64,000 bases of DNA, taken from NCBI GenBank assembly GCA_002150815.3, contig NDFF03000317.1, positions 558,001-622,000 on the forward strand, in the 5' to 3' direction. The notes beneath the pieces are model-generated. The model had not been told where the DNA came from, made no database searches, and was given only the letters and a program-made list of their open reading frames with translations. Source of the DNA: Grammothele lineata. Lineage: Eukaryota > Basidiomycota > Agaricomycetes > Polyporales > Polyporaceae. Position 1 is the stretch's first letter; each line of letters starts with the position of its first letter. Positions 32,645 through 43,687 of the stretch are shown here, piece after piece. The position numbers were made by a program, and so were the translations under genes.

Positions 32645-35600
32645 GCAGTCACACGAACTGCATTGAAACGTCGTTTCCAATTGGCAAGAAAGAAACCCTT
32701 AGAATACACACACACGGCCATAACAACACACACTCGGCAACCTACACAGATCAAGCACTTCCAACCGTATATCCCCAACCAGTGCCCTGCACATACCAAG
32801 AAGAGATCTAGCCTCCAGGCCCGGGTGAACTCACCGCCGCTCGCGAACCTTCAACCACACGATGAACACGACGCCGACCGCGAAGCCCGCGATGTACGCG
32901 AACAACACGAGCACGTCCCTATAATAGTTGTTCTGGCCAAACCCGAACAGCTGCGACACCACAACACCGCATCAGCGCCACAATTCGCGTTCGCGTCCGA
33001 CTCAGGAACCCGCGGGGAACGCTTACTACTCACCGTCTGCATGATGAGCGCTGCGGAGACCTCGACGGGCACGCCGTCGAGCGAGTCGACGATCATCAGC
33101 CCCGAGCCGACTTCGTTCACCGAGAGCGCCTCGAGCGTGTACTTGAGCGGGCAGAGCCACTGCAGCCAGCGGAGCACGGGGGGGATGTCGTCCAGGTGGA
33201 CGAAGAAGCCCGCGTATGTCATCTGGTAGAGGGCGGTGAGGGCCGAGATGAGGATCGCGATCCCGCCGTTGCGGAAGAGGCAGGCAAGGAGGAAGTTCTA
33301 GGGAGGTGCGAGGGAAGACGTTAGACAGTTCGTGGGGTATGCAATACTAAATGAAGTTGACGTACGAATAGGGTCATCGCGAGAGTGTACAAGACTAAGA
33401 TGAAGAGGAACTTGAAGAAGTGTGCGGCGTCGTCCGCAAGCCCGGCCATCCAATATGTGCTACAGAGAATAGGTCATCTTAGGTCGTAAGGACGAGGAGA
33501 AAACGTACATCGATGACACAATGATGGTCGGCACTATACGCAGGGGAAGGACGTCAAACACAAAACGAGAAAGGAGCCAAGCCGCAGGGCTGCGTGTAAA
33601 ACGTCAATACATGAATGTAGGAACATCGCGACCCACTCACCTGTAATAAGACGCCGACCGCTCCCTGAGGAACAGCAGACGTGTCTCTACAACATTGTAC
33701 AGGGCACTAAGCGACGAGAATGCAATTAGTGCGCCCTAGAAAAGGAGTAGAAGTGAGTGTAGACTCTACTATGTCCAACGAAGACAACAAACCAAGAAGA
33801 ACAAACAGCCAACTCGCGACTGGAAACCCGCGATGGTGATGTCGGTGTGGAAGTACAAACCACCTATAACGACGTCAGTTCACAAACAAGAACTATCAAC
33901 TCGTCCACGTACCACAGAACACGCCCAAGACGCACGCGATGGCTATATGCGCCAAGAAAAGCGTCTTATCCCGCCGGAGGATCTTCCACTCCCTCCCAGA
34001 GAGCACCTCGAGCTGCGTCAGGAACGTGGCCGCGTAGCGCGTCCGCCGGGGCCACCACCGAGGGCCCGACGAGACCTCACTCGAAGTCTCGCGCGCGGAG
34101 TCGCTCGCGAGACCCTTCTCGGCGTCGTCCGACGGGGCGGCAGAGTGTGGCCGCGCGCCGGTAGGAGTGCCGTTCGAGAGCTGGAACAGGCCGACGGGGG
34201 GATCAGAGGCGACGTCCAGGAGATAGTCGGCGACGTTGTAGCCTTCTTTGTACGCGATGCCTTGCCCGGAGAAGTGCTGCGCGGGGCTGAAACCGCCAGG
34301 ACCGGAGTAGAGAGCGCGGCCGTGGGAGAGGAGAAGGATCTTGTCGAACGAGTGGTACAGCTGGGAACTGTAGGCGCAGGTCGTTAGCGGCAGTGAGAAC
34401 CATACATCAAAAGTACTACGTACCTGGGCTGGTGAATGGACGCAATGACCGCAGTCGGCGCGTCCGGATCGTGCGCGAGCGCATGCAGCACATTCGCCAC
34501 CTTCGCAGCGGACACCGAGTCCAGCCCCGACGTCGGTTCGTCAAGGAGCAACACGTCCGGCCGCGCGACCAGCTCTAGCCCAATGCTCACCCGACGCATC
34601 TCCCCACCGCTAATCCCGCGCCGTTCCCCATCCCCGATCCGCACATCCGCGAGGCGCGCGATCCCCAGCCGTTCCAGGACGTCGTCTACGCGCGCCGCCT
34701 TCTCCGAGTCCGGCACGCCCTCGGGCAGACGAAGCCGGGCGGCGAACAAGAGGGCCTCGCGCACGGTGAGCATCGGAGGGAGCACGTCCTGTTGGGGCAC
34801 GAACCCGATGCGGGGCCCGTCGCTGCCGGCTCCGGGAAAAGCGACAACGCCTGTGGTCTGCCCGGACTTGTGCTTGCGCGCGAGGATCTCGATGAGTGTC
34901 GTCTTGCCCGCCCCGCTCGGCCCGAGGATGGCCATCATCTCGCCCGGGGCGACGCGCCCACTGACGTTGTCGAGCACGACCTTTTGGTCGGAGTTGTCTG
35001 CGCTACGGCGGCGGCGGCGGAGGGCGAACCCAGACGTCGACTGAGGGACGAAGTAGCTGACGTCCGACCACGCCACCGTGACACCGCCTGGGGGAGCCAG
35101 CTTGTGTGCGCTGGTTTTCCGCGCGCGCCGCTGCGAGATCCATCCGAGGGCGAGCAAGAAAAGAGCGAGGCCGACGAGACCGCCGACGACCGCGAGGCCT
35201 GCGATGACCCCAGAGCTGAGGGGCGCGCTGCCCCCAGCCGTACTGTTGGATGAGGACCCGTTGTTCGACGTGGTGTCGATGACATTCTGCGCTACGCACT
35301 CCCCGAACGTGCATCCGCTCAGCGCGAGCCCGCCAGAACCAAAGACCTGCTCGATGGTGTCTTGCTGGAAGGTACACGCCGCGGTGTTGTTCTCAGCGGA
35401 AGGCGCGTCGCAGGAAATCCCGAGGTGACCGCTCAGCGTGTTGATGATGCCCGTCAGGTCGAAAGTTGATTGTGAGCCGCAGAACGTCCCCGATAGACAT
35501 GTGCATTTCAGGTTCTGGCAGTTCCAGTTCGCGCTCCCGTCGCCGTTGCCGAGGTCTTGGGTGCACGAGTCTGCGTTGCAGAAGAACTGCTCGACACCCT

Positions 35601-37120
35601 GGTAGAAAAGTTGCGCATACACCGACCCGCTGGGCCCAAACGCGGTCGTGTTCGGGAGGGGCGTCAGAGGAGCGTTGAGGTTGCGCAAAAATGTAAGCGT
35701 GGAAGTGCCAGGGAACAAAGACTGGAGCGTCGGGTTCTGGATGGCCCCTAAGAACATGGGCAACATACGAGGAGTAGTTGAGACTTACCTGCACCAAGCA
35801 GCTCATCTCTCCCGCAGCAAACACTCTCGCAGCAACATTGCACGTCAAGGTGTCGTTTTGACCGGACGCGACGCCCGCAAGAGATGAAGAATTGCCCGCG
35901 ACACTGGCGAAACCCGACTGGCATGCTTGAGCGGTCCTACAAACGTTGCATCCCGTTCCCGTCCATCCGTCCTCGCAAGCACAGGAGGTGAGATTGGCAG
36001 ATGGCGAACCGCTTGCGAGGGGGCGCGTTGAGCCTTGAAAGATGGTTCCTCCACATGCAGGCTGTGAACAGTTGGAGCCGCCGAAGCCTGGAGGGCATGC
36101 ACAGTCGGTGCCGTTGGGCACGCCGTAGTTGTCGCAGGACATGAGCGTTGAAGAGCGCAAACCAGAGAGAGTTAGAGGCGTCTGCGCGCGCACTCAACGC
36201 GGAGGGCGTGTTGGGGGAGGAAAGTGGTGCATTGGGTTGGATTTAAACGAAACCGAGTCCGAGGAGAAGTGAATGGGTGCGGAGCAGGCGGCAGGAGCGC
36301 GGCGCGGCCGAGCCGCTTCCCTTCCCAGCACGGGCGCCCCGCCACCTCGCCCGGTTTCTACCCCGGGCCTAGACAACAACAACCTCAAATGTTCACGATT
36401 CAAGCTCAAGTTCCGATGCATCCAACTTCGACGCCAACTAGGCTACGCTTCGGGCCAATCGTTTCCTGCCAAGCCGTGGTAAATCCTCCCAGGATGCAAC
36501 GCCCTGAGTCTCGGCCTTATCATCCCGTCCCTTTCGCCGTCCTTTGGTCGACCCCGGGCCCGTTTACGAGTGCTACGACTATGGGATGGTTATGGTAGCC
36601 AGCTTAAGGATACACGGGCGATATGATTACAAGGTATCCGAGCGCAATCGGCTTTTACACTAAACCTGACTTGAGGCCGTGCTTAGTACTTACGTTCCTC
36701 TGAACCTGTGAAACGCGACAGAATTTACAATTTACGAACCTGGGTCGAATGACCCTCAGCTCAAGGTTGTTCTCTCTCACATGCCGTTCATCATGTCATG
36801 GGGGTGGGACGGCCGGCGATTCATACCCGGGATGTTTTACTTCTGCCCATGGATCAAGAGATATGCTATTGTCGGACAGTCGACGAGAAGACTGCGTGCA
36901 CCAGTCGCCGCAGCTGCCGGGCAGCAGGTATGTCATTCCCTCCGTGTAATCCTACCATTTACCTTCTAATGCAGACGCAGGTCGCTACGGTGCACGACAT
37001 TAACTATAGTAGCGATTTGGCTCTCTTCACGCTAGACAACAGCTCCCTGGCGGCTCATTGGCTCAGTCGTGTGCATCGTCAAGTAGTCGGCGCGTTGCGG
37101 CAAAACGTTCCAGGTAAGTG
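32645..37120. repeat. Right arm of the ABC-transporter inverted repeat
   Basis: Reverse-complement partner of 26060-30490. The shared sequence extends past the transporter on both sides: about 190 bases beyond the stop codon, and about 900 bases upstream of the first EGF repeat as far as the Y remnant. Confidence 0.85.
32831..36142 (-). CDS. ABCG half-transporter with EGF-like ectodomain, copy 2
   Basis: Nine exons: 36142-35789, 35736-34424, 34367-33913, 33863-33793, 33735-33641, 33589-33509, 33459-33366, 33297-33034, 32950-32831; 948 aa. Every exon except exon 2 has exactly the same length as in copy 1 (354, 455, 71, 95, 81, 94, 264, 120 bases), and no frame is broken. Walker A is GPSGAGKT, signature ISGGE, Walker B LLLDEPTSGLD. 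The ATPase domain is very close to copy 1. The linker after the ATPase domain (DVASDPPVGLFQLSNGTPTG) and the last membrane part differ more. As in copy 1, no signal peptide precedes the first EGF-like repeat, and the upstream frame hits a stop near 36200. Both copies are therefore likely functional or recently functional. Confidence 0.85.
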
Positions 37121-37140
37121 CGAGTGTATCCAAACTGGAC
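36850..37140 (+). pseudogene. Y-segment remnant, copy D
   Basis: Pieces SRREDCVHQSPQLPGSR and, after a GTATGT..GCAG gap, LALFTLDNSSLAAHWLSRVH align with copies A and C. They may instead be 5' exons of the X3 gene that follows, since the frame reaches GTAAGT near 37112. Confidence 0.4.
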
Positions 37141-37186
37141 AATCGGCCTGAATTGAAGACGTGCTAACATTCCTCTGGTCCGTTAA

Positions 37187-37950
37187 ACCACCAGATTGAC
37201 AGCTCCACACTCTGGATTAATACTCATGATCTATCCTGGTCTATCCCATTGGGATTAATACATCGGTCGTTTCCAACGCAGCCACAGGAACCTCTCACGA
37301 GTCACGACGTTGAACTCATGCGGTATATAGTGATCATGCACGAGAAGAAGGTTCGAGGTGCTGTCAATATCGAAGAAGGGCGCCACGCGCTCGTGTGGAT
37401 CTCTGCAGCGGATTCCAAGGTGCTCCCATTGAGCAAGACATTCCACGTATTCACCACCCCCAGCCTTCCGTACAATGGCGGCGTTGAGGACGAGAAATAT
37501 AACGCAAGCAGGGCTCGGTATCACGGCACGTTCAAAGCCTATAGGGCGGGCGGGCTAAGGCCTAGGGATGTATTGGATGGACTGCCAAAGGAGGTCTGTA
37601 CATGTGTTCAGTTCCAGGGAACCTGCTAAAATCCATTGTCCCACCCACAGGTCAAGAACACGACGCGTAAAGCGGGATCTTCAACCCGTGCGCGCACGGA
37701 TCACGGGAGCTCATGCGAATATTCTGTCGAGCTCGAAGTGATCCTTGAATATCGTGGTATCGGTGAAGAGAGAGCTGCCAAGCTTTTCGTCAGCAAGATC
37801 GAAGGTGCGATAGTCTCCCAGCAATCGAAGATCAAGCCTGTCTATCAGAAGTCCGTACCCTCAGCAGTGGTGCTCATTCAGGATGACGCCAAATTACGGG
37901 CTGCATGGGACAGTATTCAGAGCAAAATAGGCAAAGGAGACGGCCGATGA
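37187..37950 (+). CDS. X-family protein, diverged copy X3 (5' end uncertain)
   Basis: Exons about 37194-37593 (possibly itself split near 37290) and 37651-37950. The first contains RYIVIMHEKK, GAVNIEEGRHALVWIS, TFHVFTTPS and a region ending DGLPKE. These correspond to MIMRPDN, SENIRMGQHAAVWVF, EFHLFTAPE and EELPSR in exon 3 of X1. The second has VELEVILEYRGIGEERAAKLF and VYQKSVPS, corresponding to IEMVLLQYKGLGGGNSAMMF and YQKPVPP of exon 4. The donor after DGLPKE (GTCTGT) is weak. Exons matching the first half of X1 are not visible, so it is either a partial gene or one with a replaced N-terminus. Function unknown. Confidence 0.5.
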
Positions 37951-38197
37951 AGCGATGTATTTGGTCGTGTTCCAACGTACCTATGTCTGGCTTTGCACTG
38001 TACTCGGCTTTTCATGGACGATTTTGTATAACTGCCATGCAACCTATGACTACCCCAATTATGCTCAATCAACTCTTACGTTGAGGAAACGTGTGATAGA
38101 TATACGTTTGTCGCAAGAGTCGCAGTTGTTACACGCGGGACTATTCGCCTATGTCGTACAACGTTGCGTATCAATGTGTACGTGCAGGTCAATGGCG

Positions 38198-39983
38198 CTA
38201 AGATACGTTCCCTTCGTCGGCTGCCTCTCGTATGACTTTCCTGCTCCACTTCGACTCCTGCTCTCGCACGACCCTGAACTCCCAGACCGCGGTGAGGAGA
38301 TCGTCCCACCCGCCTTCCGCGTCGAAGTAATGCCCCGATGGATCCTTTCCAAATCCAATGTCCGCCACCCTTGGTGCCCACAGAGAGAAAAGAGCGGCAA
38401 CCGCGGGGACAGCGTCTTGCTGTATACGAGAAGGTCCAACCCCGATGCGTCCGATGCGACGCCTATGCCGTCGGGGAATGGCCGCCTTCACAGTCGCCTG
38501 CGCCGCCTCCACGATGTTTACATCGACGTCTTCAAGTGCAAACTCGACTTCCTCCAAGTCGGGGCAGCTTTCAATAAAATGGATGAACGCAGCGAGCGAC
38601 ACGCGCGTGATCTTCCTCTCAGAAGCACGTGGAGGCACAAGCGACGCATTCTTCATTTTGGGCCATCCGCGCGCCATCGCCCTGAGTGTTGGATCGTCGA
38701 GGCCTGTGAATGAGTAACCGCTGACGACAATCTCGACAAGGCACGTGAACGACGAGAGAGGGAGGAAGACGGATGGATCCTCGGGAGAGTGGTTCTCTCC
38801 GGGTGCATGGTGGTCCACGGACAGACCAAGGTAAAGGTATAGATACTGAATCGTGCCTGCGGAAGGGTGGGAGGCTATAGCGGTGATGAGGTCGCGGATC
38901 ACGTCGGAAGGAATCAAAGGATGAATGTGGAGTCCTAGCGTAATGATGTGAGGAGATTGAATCCTTTGCAGAAGGTTCGCGACCCAACGCCCTTGCTGGC
39001 TGCAAACCATGTCCATCTCGCGTAACGCGGGAAATGGGCGATCTACGGTTGAGAGTACGTCCTCGACGTCGTCGGTATACTCCGCGTGTCGCACATCTAT
39101 TCGAAGGTCGCGAAGCCCAGGGAGTGCTGCAAGATTTCGGAGAGCTAGGGGCGGAAGTGGTATGCTGGCAATGTTGCAATAGGCGAGGTTGCGCAGCCCA
39201 GCCATGGCATCTGTAACGAGTTTGTCGATGCTAGAATGACAGCCATTGGTATAGATCCAGAGGCTCTCCAGATTTGGACATCGAGCAGCGAGGTTTGTGA
39301 ATGTGGATACGAATTCGCTGGGTTTCTTCATGTCGCCGTCTTCAAACTGGAATGTTTCGATGATGCTTGAAGGATGCGTCGGTTGATATACCACGGACGT
39401 GAGTGAGATTTCGCGAACGGATTTATTGAGAAAGTGAGATAGGCGTGGCAGAGGACTTGAGAGCCATCCGACCTGAGTCTCGCCCTCTCGAGATCTGGGA
39501 GGTGGCGGGCCTACGGGATGCACTGTGACGACTCTGTGAAGACGAGGGAAGTCGCTCGGGCTAAGGTGCTTGACAAGAGTGCACCACGCGTCCTCTCCGA
39601 AGAGATAAATTTCTTCGTCCGCTTCAATCGCCTTGACAAACGTGGTGTATTTTCGTATTCGTGCCACCTCATTTGGTGAGAATTCGCGAATAAACGTCTG
39701 GAAACGGACACAACTGTGAGGTGGTCTTTAAGATGAGTAGAGCGATTGACGGGCGTACCACTATGTCACGTTCAATCGTATAGTCCTCATTTGATGTCCA
39801 TGAGTCGGACGGAACCACATGACGAAGTGACTCTATTCCAGGGATTTCGGGCCAAAGCTCTCCCAGTGCGATGTCGGAGAGCAGTTTGCCCTGCCGAGCC
39901 AGGATGGTCAGCGTATGGCGACCGCAGTACGCGCATATGCGCTCCAGGATCTCACGCGACAGAGTTCTGCGCTCAGTGAACAT
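38198..39983 (-). CDS. F-box / leucine-rich protein, copy 2
   Basis: Exons 39983-39759 and 39697-38198, phase 0, 61-base intron, giving 574 aa. F-box-like start MFTERRTLSREILERICAYC, then leucine-rich repeats (FVSTFTNLAARCPNLESLWI, RNLAALPGLRDLRIDV). The C-terminus reads VWEFRVVREQESKW. This is the most diverged of the four intact copies; the broken pieces at 40391-40690 and 46020-46440 resemble it rather than copies 1, 3 and 4. An alternative upstream in-frame ATG exists at about 40052 but would precede the conserved start by 23 residues. Likely SCF substrate receptor by family; target unknown. Confidence 0.8.
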
Positions 39984-40390
39984 GGAGACGATGGCGAAAA
40001 GTGTGAATAGTGGATACAGCGCGCGACGCGCGTTGCGCGGACCAAGTGGCACAAGTTGAACAAGACCGTCTGGTCGGAACTCGGGCCGCCATCGGGCCGG
40101 TATCTCAGCGGCTGTCCATCAACCGCCCTCTGGCGAGTCCCTCCTCGCGAGTCAACTTGGAGTCAACCGTGACGCCGTGCGCGACTGGAGTCGTCTCCTC
40201 TCGTGCACGTGTCTGAGACTGTCACTCCCTAGGGCAACGCGATGGCATTTTGGAAGCAAGTAAGCCTAAAAGTAAAGATCGGGCACAGTGGTAACAGTCA
40301 GCGTGTTCTAGAAAAGCTCTCTAAGTACAGGTGAGTGTTGCCAAACTGCATCTGAGCGTGTTGCATATCTTGTGTACGTACAACATTCAC
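39984..40390. other. Spacer upstream of F-box copy 2
   Basis: No gene recognised. Similar upstream text (CCGTCTGGTCGGAACTCGGGCC) appears near the other F-box genes in looser form, suggesting a shared promoter ancestry. Confidence 0.35.
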
Positions 40391-40690
40391 TTAGTTGTGC
40401 CTCTCAGGTACGTTAATTTCAGGAGCGATCATATGCTGCAGGACCTTGTGCCGCCACTGCTGTGAGTCTTGCTTTCGCACGACCGCGAACTCCCAGATTA
40501 CGCTGTTGAGACCATTCCGCTCGTTCTCTAAATCGAAAACAAGCCCAAAACGATCCTTTACCGGAGTCCATATCCGACACGCTTCATCCTGGGGGTCCGT
40601 GAGGGAAAAGCGCGGCAGCTGCGAGAGCAGCGTCGGGCTGTATGCGGGAGGGTTCAATTCCGATGCGCTCGACGCAGCGCCCACTGGCAT
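40391..40690 (-). pseudogene. C-terminal fragment of an F-box / leucine-rich gene
   Basis: The minus-strand pieces IGIEPSRIQPDAALAAAALF and VIWEFAVVRKQDSQQWRHKV align with the last 110 residues of F-box copy 2 (VGPSRIQQDAVPAVAALF, VWEFRVVREQESKWSRKV). Everything upstream is replaced by the X-family fragment that starts at about 40677 on the other strand. Confidence 0.65.
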
Positions 40691-41290
40691 GTCGCCGAAC
40701 TATGACCGCCTTCGCGATGACCTCGAGAACTTCTGCGAGCAACGGGGCCTCAATAATTGTACTATGAGCGACCACGATGTATGCATCTATGTTCCGGTGA
40801 GTGCTGGATAGGATCTTATCTCGCGTTGTTTCCCCAAACGCTGAGATCTTGGTCACAGCACACCGTCGAGGCTACTAGTAGCACGGAATTGAGATGAACT
40901 GTCGTTCTCATGCGGGAGGTCAATGCGCGGGGGGCGGGATTGATAAAGAGAGGGCATCACACCTTCATATGGCTCTTTACAGCAGGTCGCCGGATGCTCT
41001 CCGAGGGGAAAGAACCATTCCACAGCCCGGTCCAGCAGCGATAAGACCAAGTGCCGAGGCAGGTTCCGCGCCCACCGCCTCGGCGTTTCATGTCCGGCCT
41101 GCTCCGGGAGAAGACTGGATGATGTGCGCTAATTGGCGTATGGTGGGTAGACTCGGGACAACTCCGTGAACATCCGCCTCAGTGAGGCGCAGAACAAGTC
41201 TATCCAGGACGTACAGAACGACTTCGCGACGGGTAGAGGTACGGCAGCGCTCGTTTTGCTTCAGTACTGCGGGGTTGGCAGAGAGGAACT
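40677..41290 (+). pseudogene. Broken X-family gene
   Basis: Three pieces in order match X1/X2. DDLENFCEQRGLNNCTMSDH ending CIYVP with GTGAGT corresponds to the end of exon 2. LMREVNARGAG..HHTFIWLFTAGRRMLSEG, then RGRFRAHRLGV shifting frame to FMSGLLREKTG, corresponds to exon 3. NIRLSEAQNKSIQDV..LVLLQYCGVG corresponds to exon 4. The frame changes inside exon 3 and exon 4 stops short at the duplication edge (41291), so no product is expected. Confidence 0.65.
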
Positions 41291-41720
41291 CTTTCACTCG
41301 ATTCCTCTCAATAGCCAGCGCGATGATCTGCACGCCCCTCAAGTACAGTTGTCCCAAATTCGCGTTAAACACGCTGTCCGTCGTCTGGGACAAGGTCAAC
41401 CCACGACTACGCTGGGTGTGTGTTCCCCGGCTCACGCACACGGCGGCGAGCATATGCTCGCAGTGACGACCAGGACCGCCTCCTGTGCGGGACGGCTCGA
41501 CGAGCACAATCGAACAATCCATGTACGTTGTTCCCTCCTCATTGTGCTACGATGCACTTTCTGATGGACTCCAGTCGCTGCGACGCCTCGTGTTGGCCAT
41601 CTCAACGCTTTGGCCCTCCCCCCGCCGGCCGCCGGAGAACAACGTCCTGATGGCCCAGTGGCTCAGGTCGATGCACCGCTTGGGCCGTTCAAGACATGTG
41701 GGCCAAAGCGTCTCAGAGTG
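41291..41720 (+). pseudogene. Y-segment remnant, copy B (upstream region of X2)
   Basis: Nearly the same DNA as 5290-5716 reversed. Frames TRFLSIASAM..NPRLRWVCVPRLTH and LVLAISTLWPSPRRPPENN..MAQWLRSMHRL are preserved in part, but no gene can be built. It serves in practice as the X2 5' flank. Confidence 0.4.
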
Positions 41721-41740
41721 AGCCACTCGTTCTCGTCCGG

Positions 41741-41747
41741 TATAAAT
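41741..41747 (+). promoter_or_regulatory. TATA-like box of X2
   Basis: TATAAAT 116 bases before the X2 start, in the same context as the X1 box. Confidence 0.5.
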
Positions 41748-41856
41748 GTAACCACAATTCATCTCGCATTCCTCGTCGCCTGCTTCAGCCGCGCACACCC
41801 GTCCCAATTGCCCTTGCCTTTCACTGAGCTCTCAGTTTTAGTCACCGTCGTCGACC

Positions 41857-43324
41857 ATGTCACTCCCCGTGAAATTAGCCCCCTACTTCCCCGCGCGCCG
41901 CGAAGCCTCGCGGCAGGATAAGAAAGTCGATGTACGTACTACCGATTTTCTCTGACAGGCTTTCACAACTTATGTATTTATGCATGTCATACTCTACTCC
42001 CATCCAGTCCCAAAGCCGTCGAACTACAACCATAGATGCTGCTCTGCGCAACGATCTCAAGGTCCGCCAGGAGGTCAAGGCGCGCGGTATGCGTGAGCCT
42101 GCGGGCTCAGGCGCACCTTCTGGTTCACGCGCGTTCGACAGTCGCATTCAGCGACGTGCTGGTCCGTCGACTACGGCCTCTCTCCCTCCTATGCCTCCCC
42201 TCCTTCCCGCGCCGATTTCTCGCCCAGCCCTCACCCGGCCGCCGGCCCTCGCGGTCGCCCAATACCCCGCCGCCGCCCAGCCCAGCTCATCCGCTGAGTC
42301 GGCCAACCCTTCTAGGGAGATTGTGGACGTCGACTCTAAGCAGCTCAAGGAGTACGCGGGGAAAATTCAGAAGATGCTCCGCGCAGAGGTCGCTAAGGAT
42401 ACCGCTGCATACCGCGAATTGGAGTTGTACGAGAAGCTGGGCCGGATGGTCGCGCAGGCTCTGCCAGATGCGTGGAAGCAAGACGACCCGCTCTTGAAGT
42501 GCCCCCTGAGGGTCGCCCACGTGCAGGACTTTTGCAGTAGCCAGGGCTACCAGCACTATGGTGGTTCGCGACATGACATGTGGTGCTACAGGCCGCATGT
42601 AGGTACCCCCTCTCAGACCTTATACTCAGCATGTGGCTGATACGCATCGTCTAATCCAAAAGACAGGCAATAATGGTCCTCCTATCATATTCATGCGCCC
42701 CGACAACGCGGTAGGCTCGGAAAACATCCGGGCGCGTCAACACGCTGCGGTGTGGGTCTTCGCCAAGAACTGCCCAATGCTCTTGAATGATGGCGAGTTT
42801 CACGTATTTACGGCAAATATGGTATCGGACAAGCTTGAGGTTGATCACCACGTTCGATATCGGGGTAAATTCGTGGCACATCGCATTGGCGTGTTTATGA
42901 CCGAAAGAGGTTGGGAAGAGCTGCCACCAAACGTACGGACATCCAGGAGTCCAAGCTACATGACAATATATGCTGACCATTACCGTCCGTACAGGTCCAA
43001 GCGAATGCCGTGGAAATCCGACTTGCTTTCGAGCCTCGACCCAAAGACGCTCGAGAAGTACGCGACAAGCTCCAGAACGGCAAGTACCCCATCGAGATGG
43101 TGCTTCTCGAGTACAAAGGTATCGGCAGCGACAATTCCGCGAGGACGTTCAAGGAAGGCCTCGAGCGGGCCGCGACATCTAAGTTAATCAAGATCGAACC
43201 CAAACGTCAGAAATCTGTGCCCCCGCCGAAGGAGCTGATGAAAGACCCTCGATTCGAATCGGCCTATAACAGGATCCACGGAGCTCGCGCCGGCTGGTCA
43301 AGCTCGGTACGGCGGCAAGCTTGA
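41857..43324 (+). CDS. X-family protein of unknown function, copy X2
   Basis: Exons about 41857-41931, 42008-42598, 42663-42932, 42995-43324, all phase 0, giving 421 aa, the same as X1. Start MSLPVKLAPYFPARREAS. Exon 2 ends HDMWCYRPH; its Pro/Ala-rich linker differs most from X1. Exon 3 has FMRPDNAVGSENIRARQHAAVWVF. Exon 4 has IEMVLLEYKGIGSDNSARTF and RQKSVPPPKEL. All four reading frames are intact. No domain is recognised; the charged helices and lack of membrane segments suggest a soluble protein. Confidence 0.75.
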
Positions 43325-43687
43325 GGTCTCCTGCAACATGAACGATTCCTATGATCTATATGCACCACGATATGTTGTACAATGTAACGCTACGAGTATA
43401 AATTCGAGTCTGATATGCCTATGCAACACACCCCGTTCTCGGTATACTGTCCTAGCGATTGCAGCCTACACACCGCGAAACGGTGAACATAGACTAGTGA
43501 TCACAGCGAAGAAACGCCGCCGGATGGAAGCAACGCTCATAGATGTTGTAATCGCCTGCATCTAGCGTCATTCTAGAGGAGATAACGCTGGCCGCCACTG
43601 TAACGCAGATCAGTGCATGAACTTCTCAAGATCTAGGCCTTATTGCTGAAAAGGGACTCACGTGCACGAATGGGATATCGTCTACCG

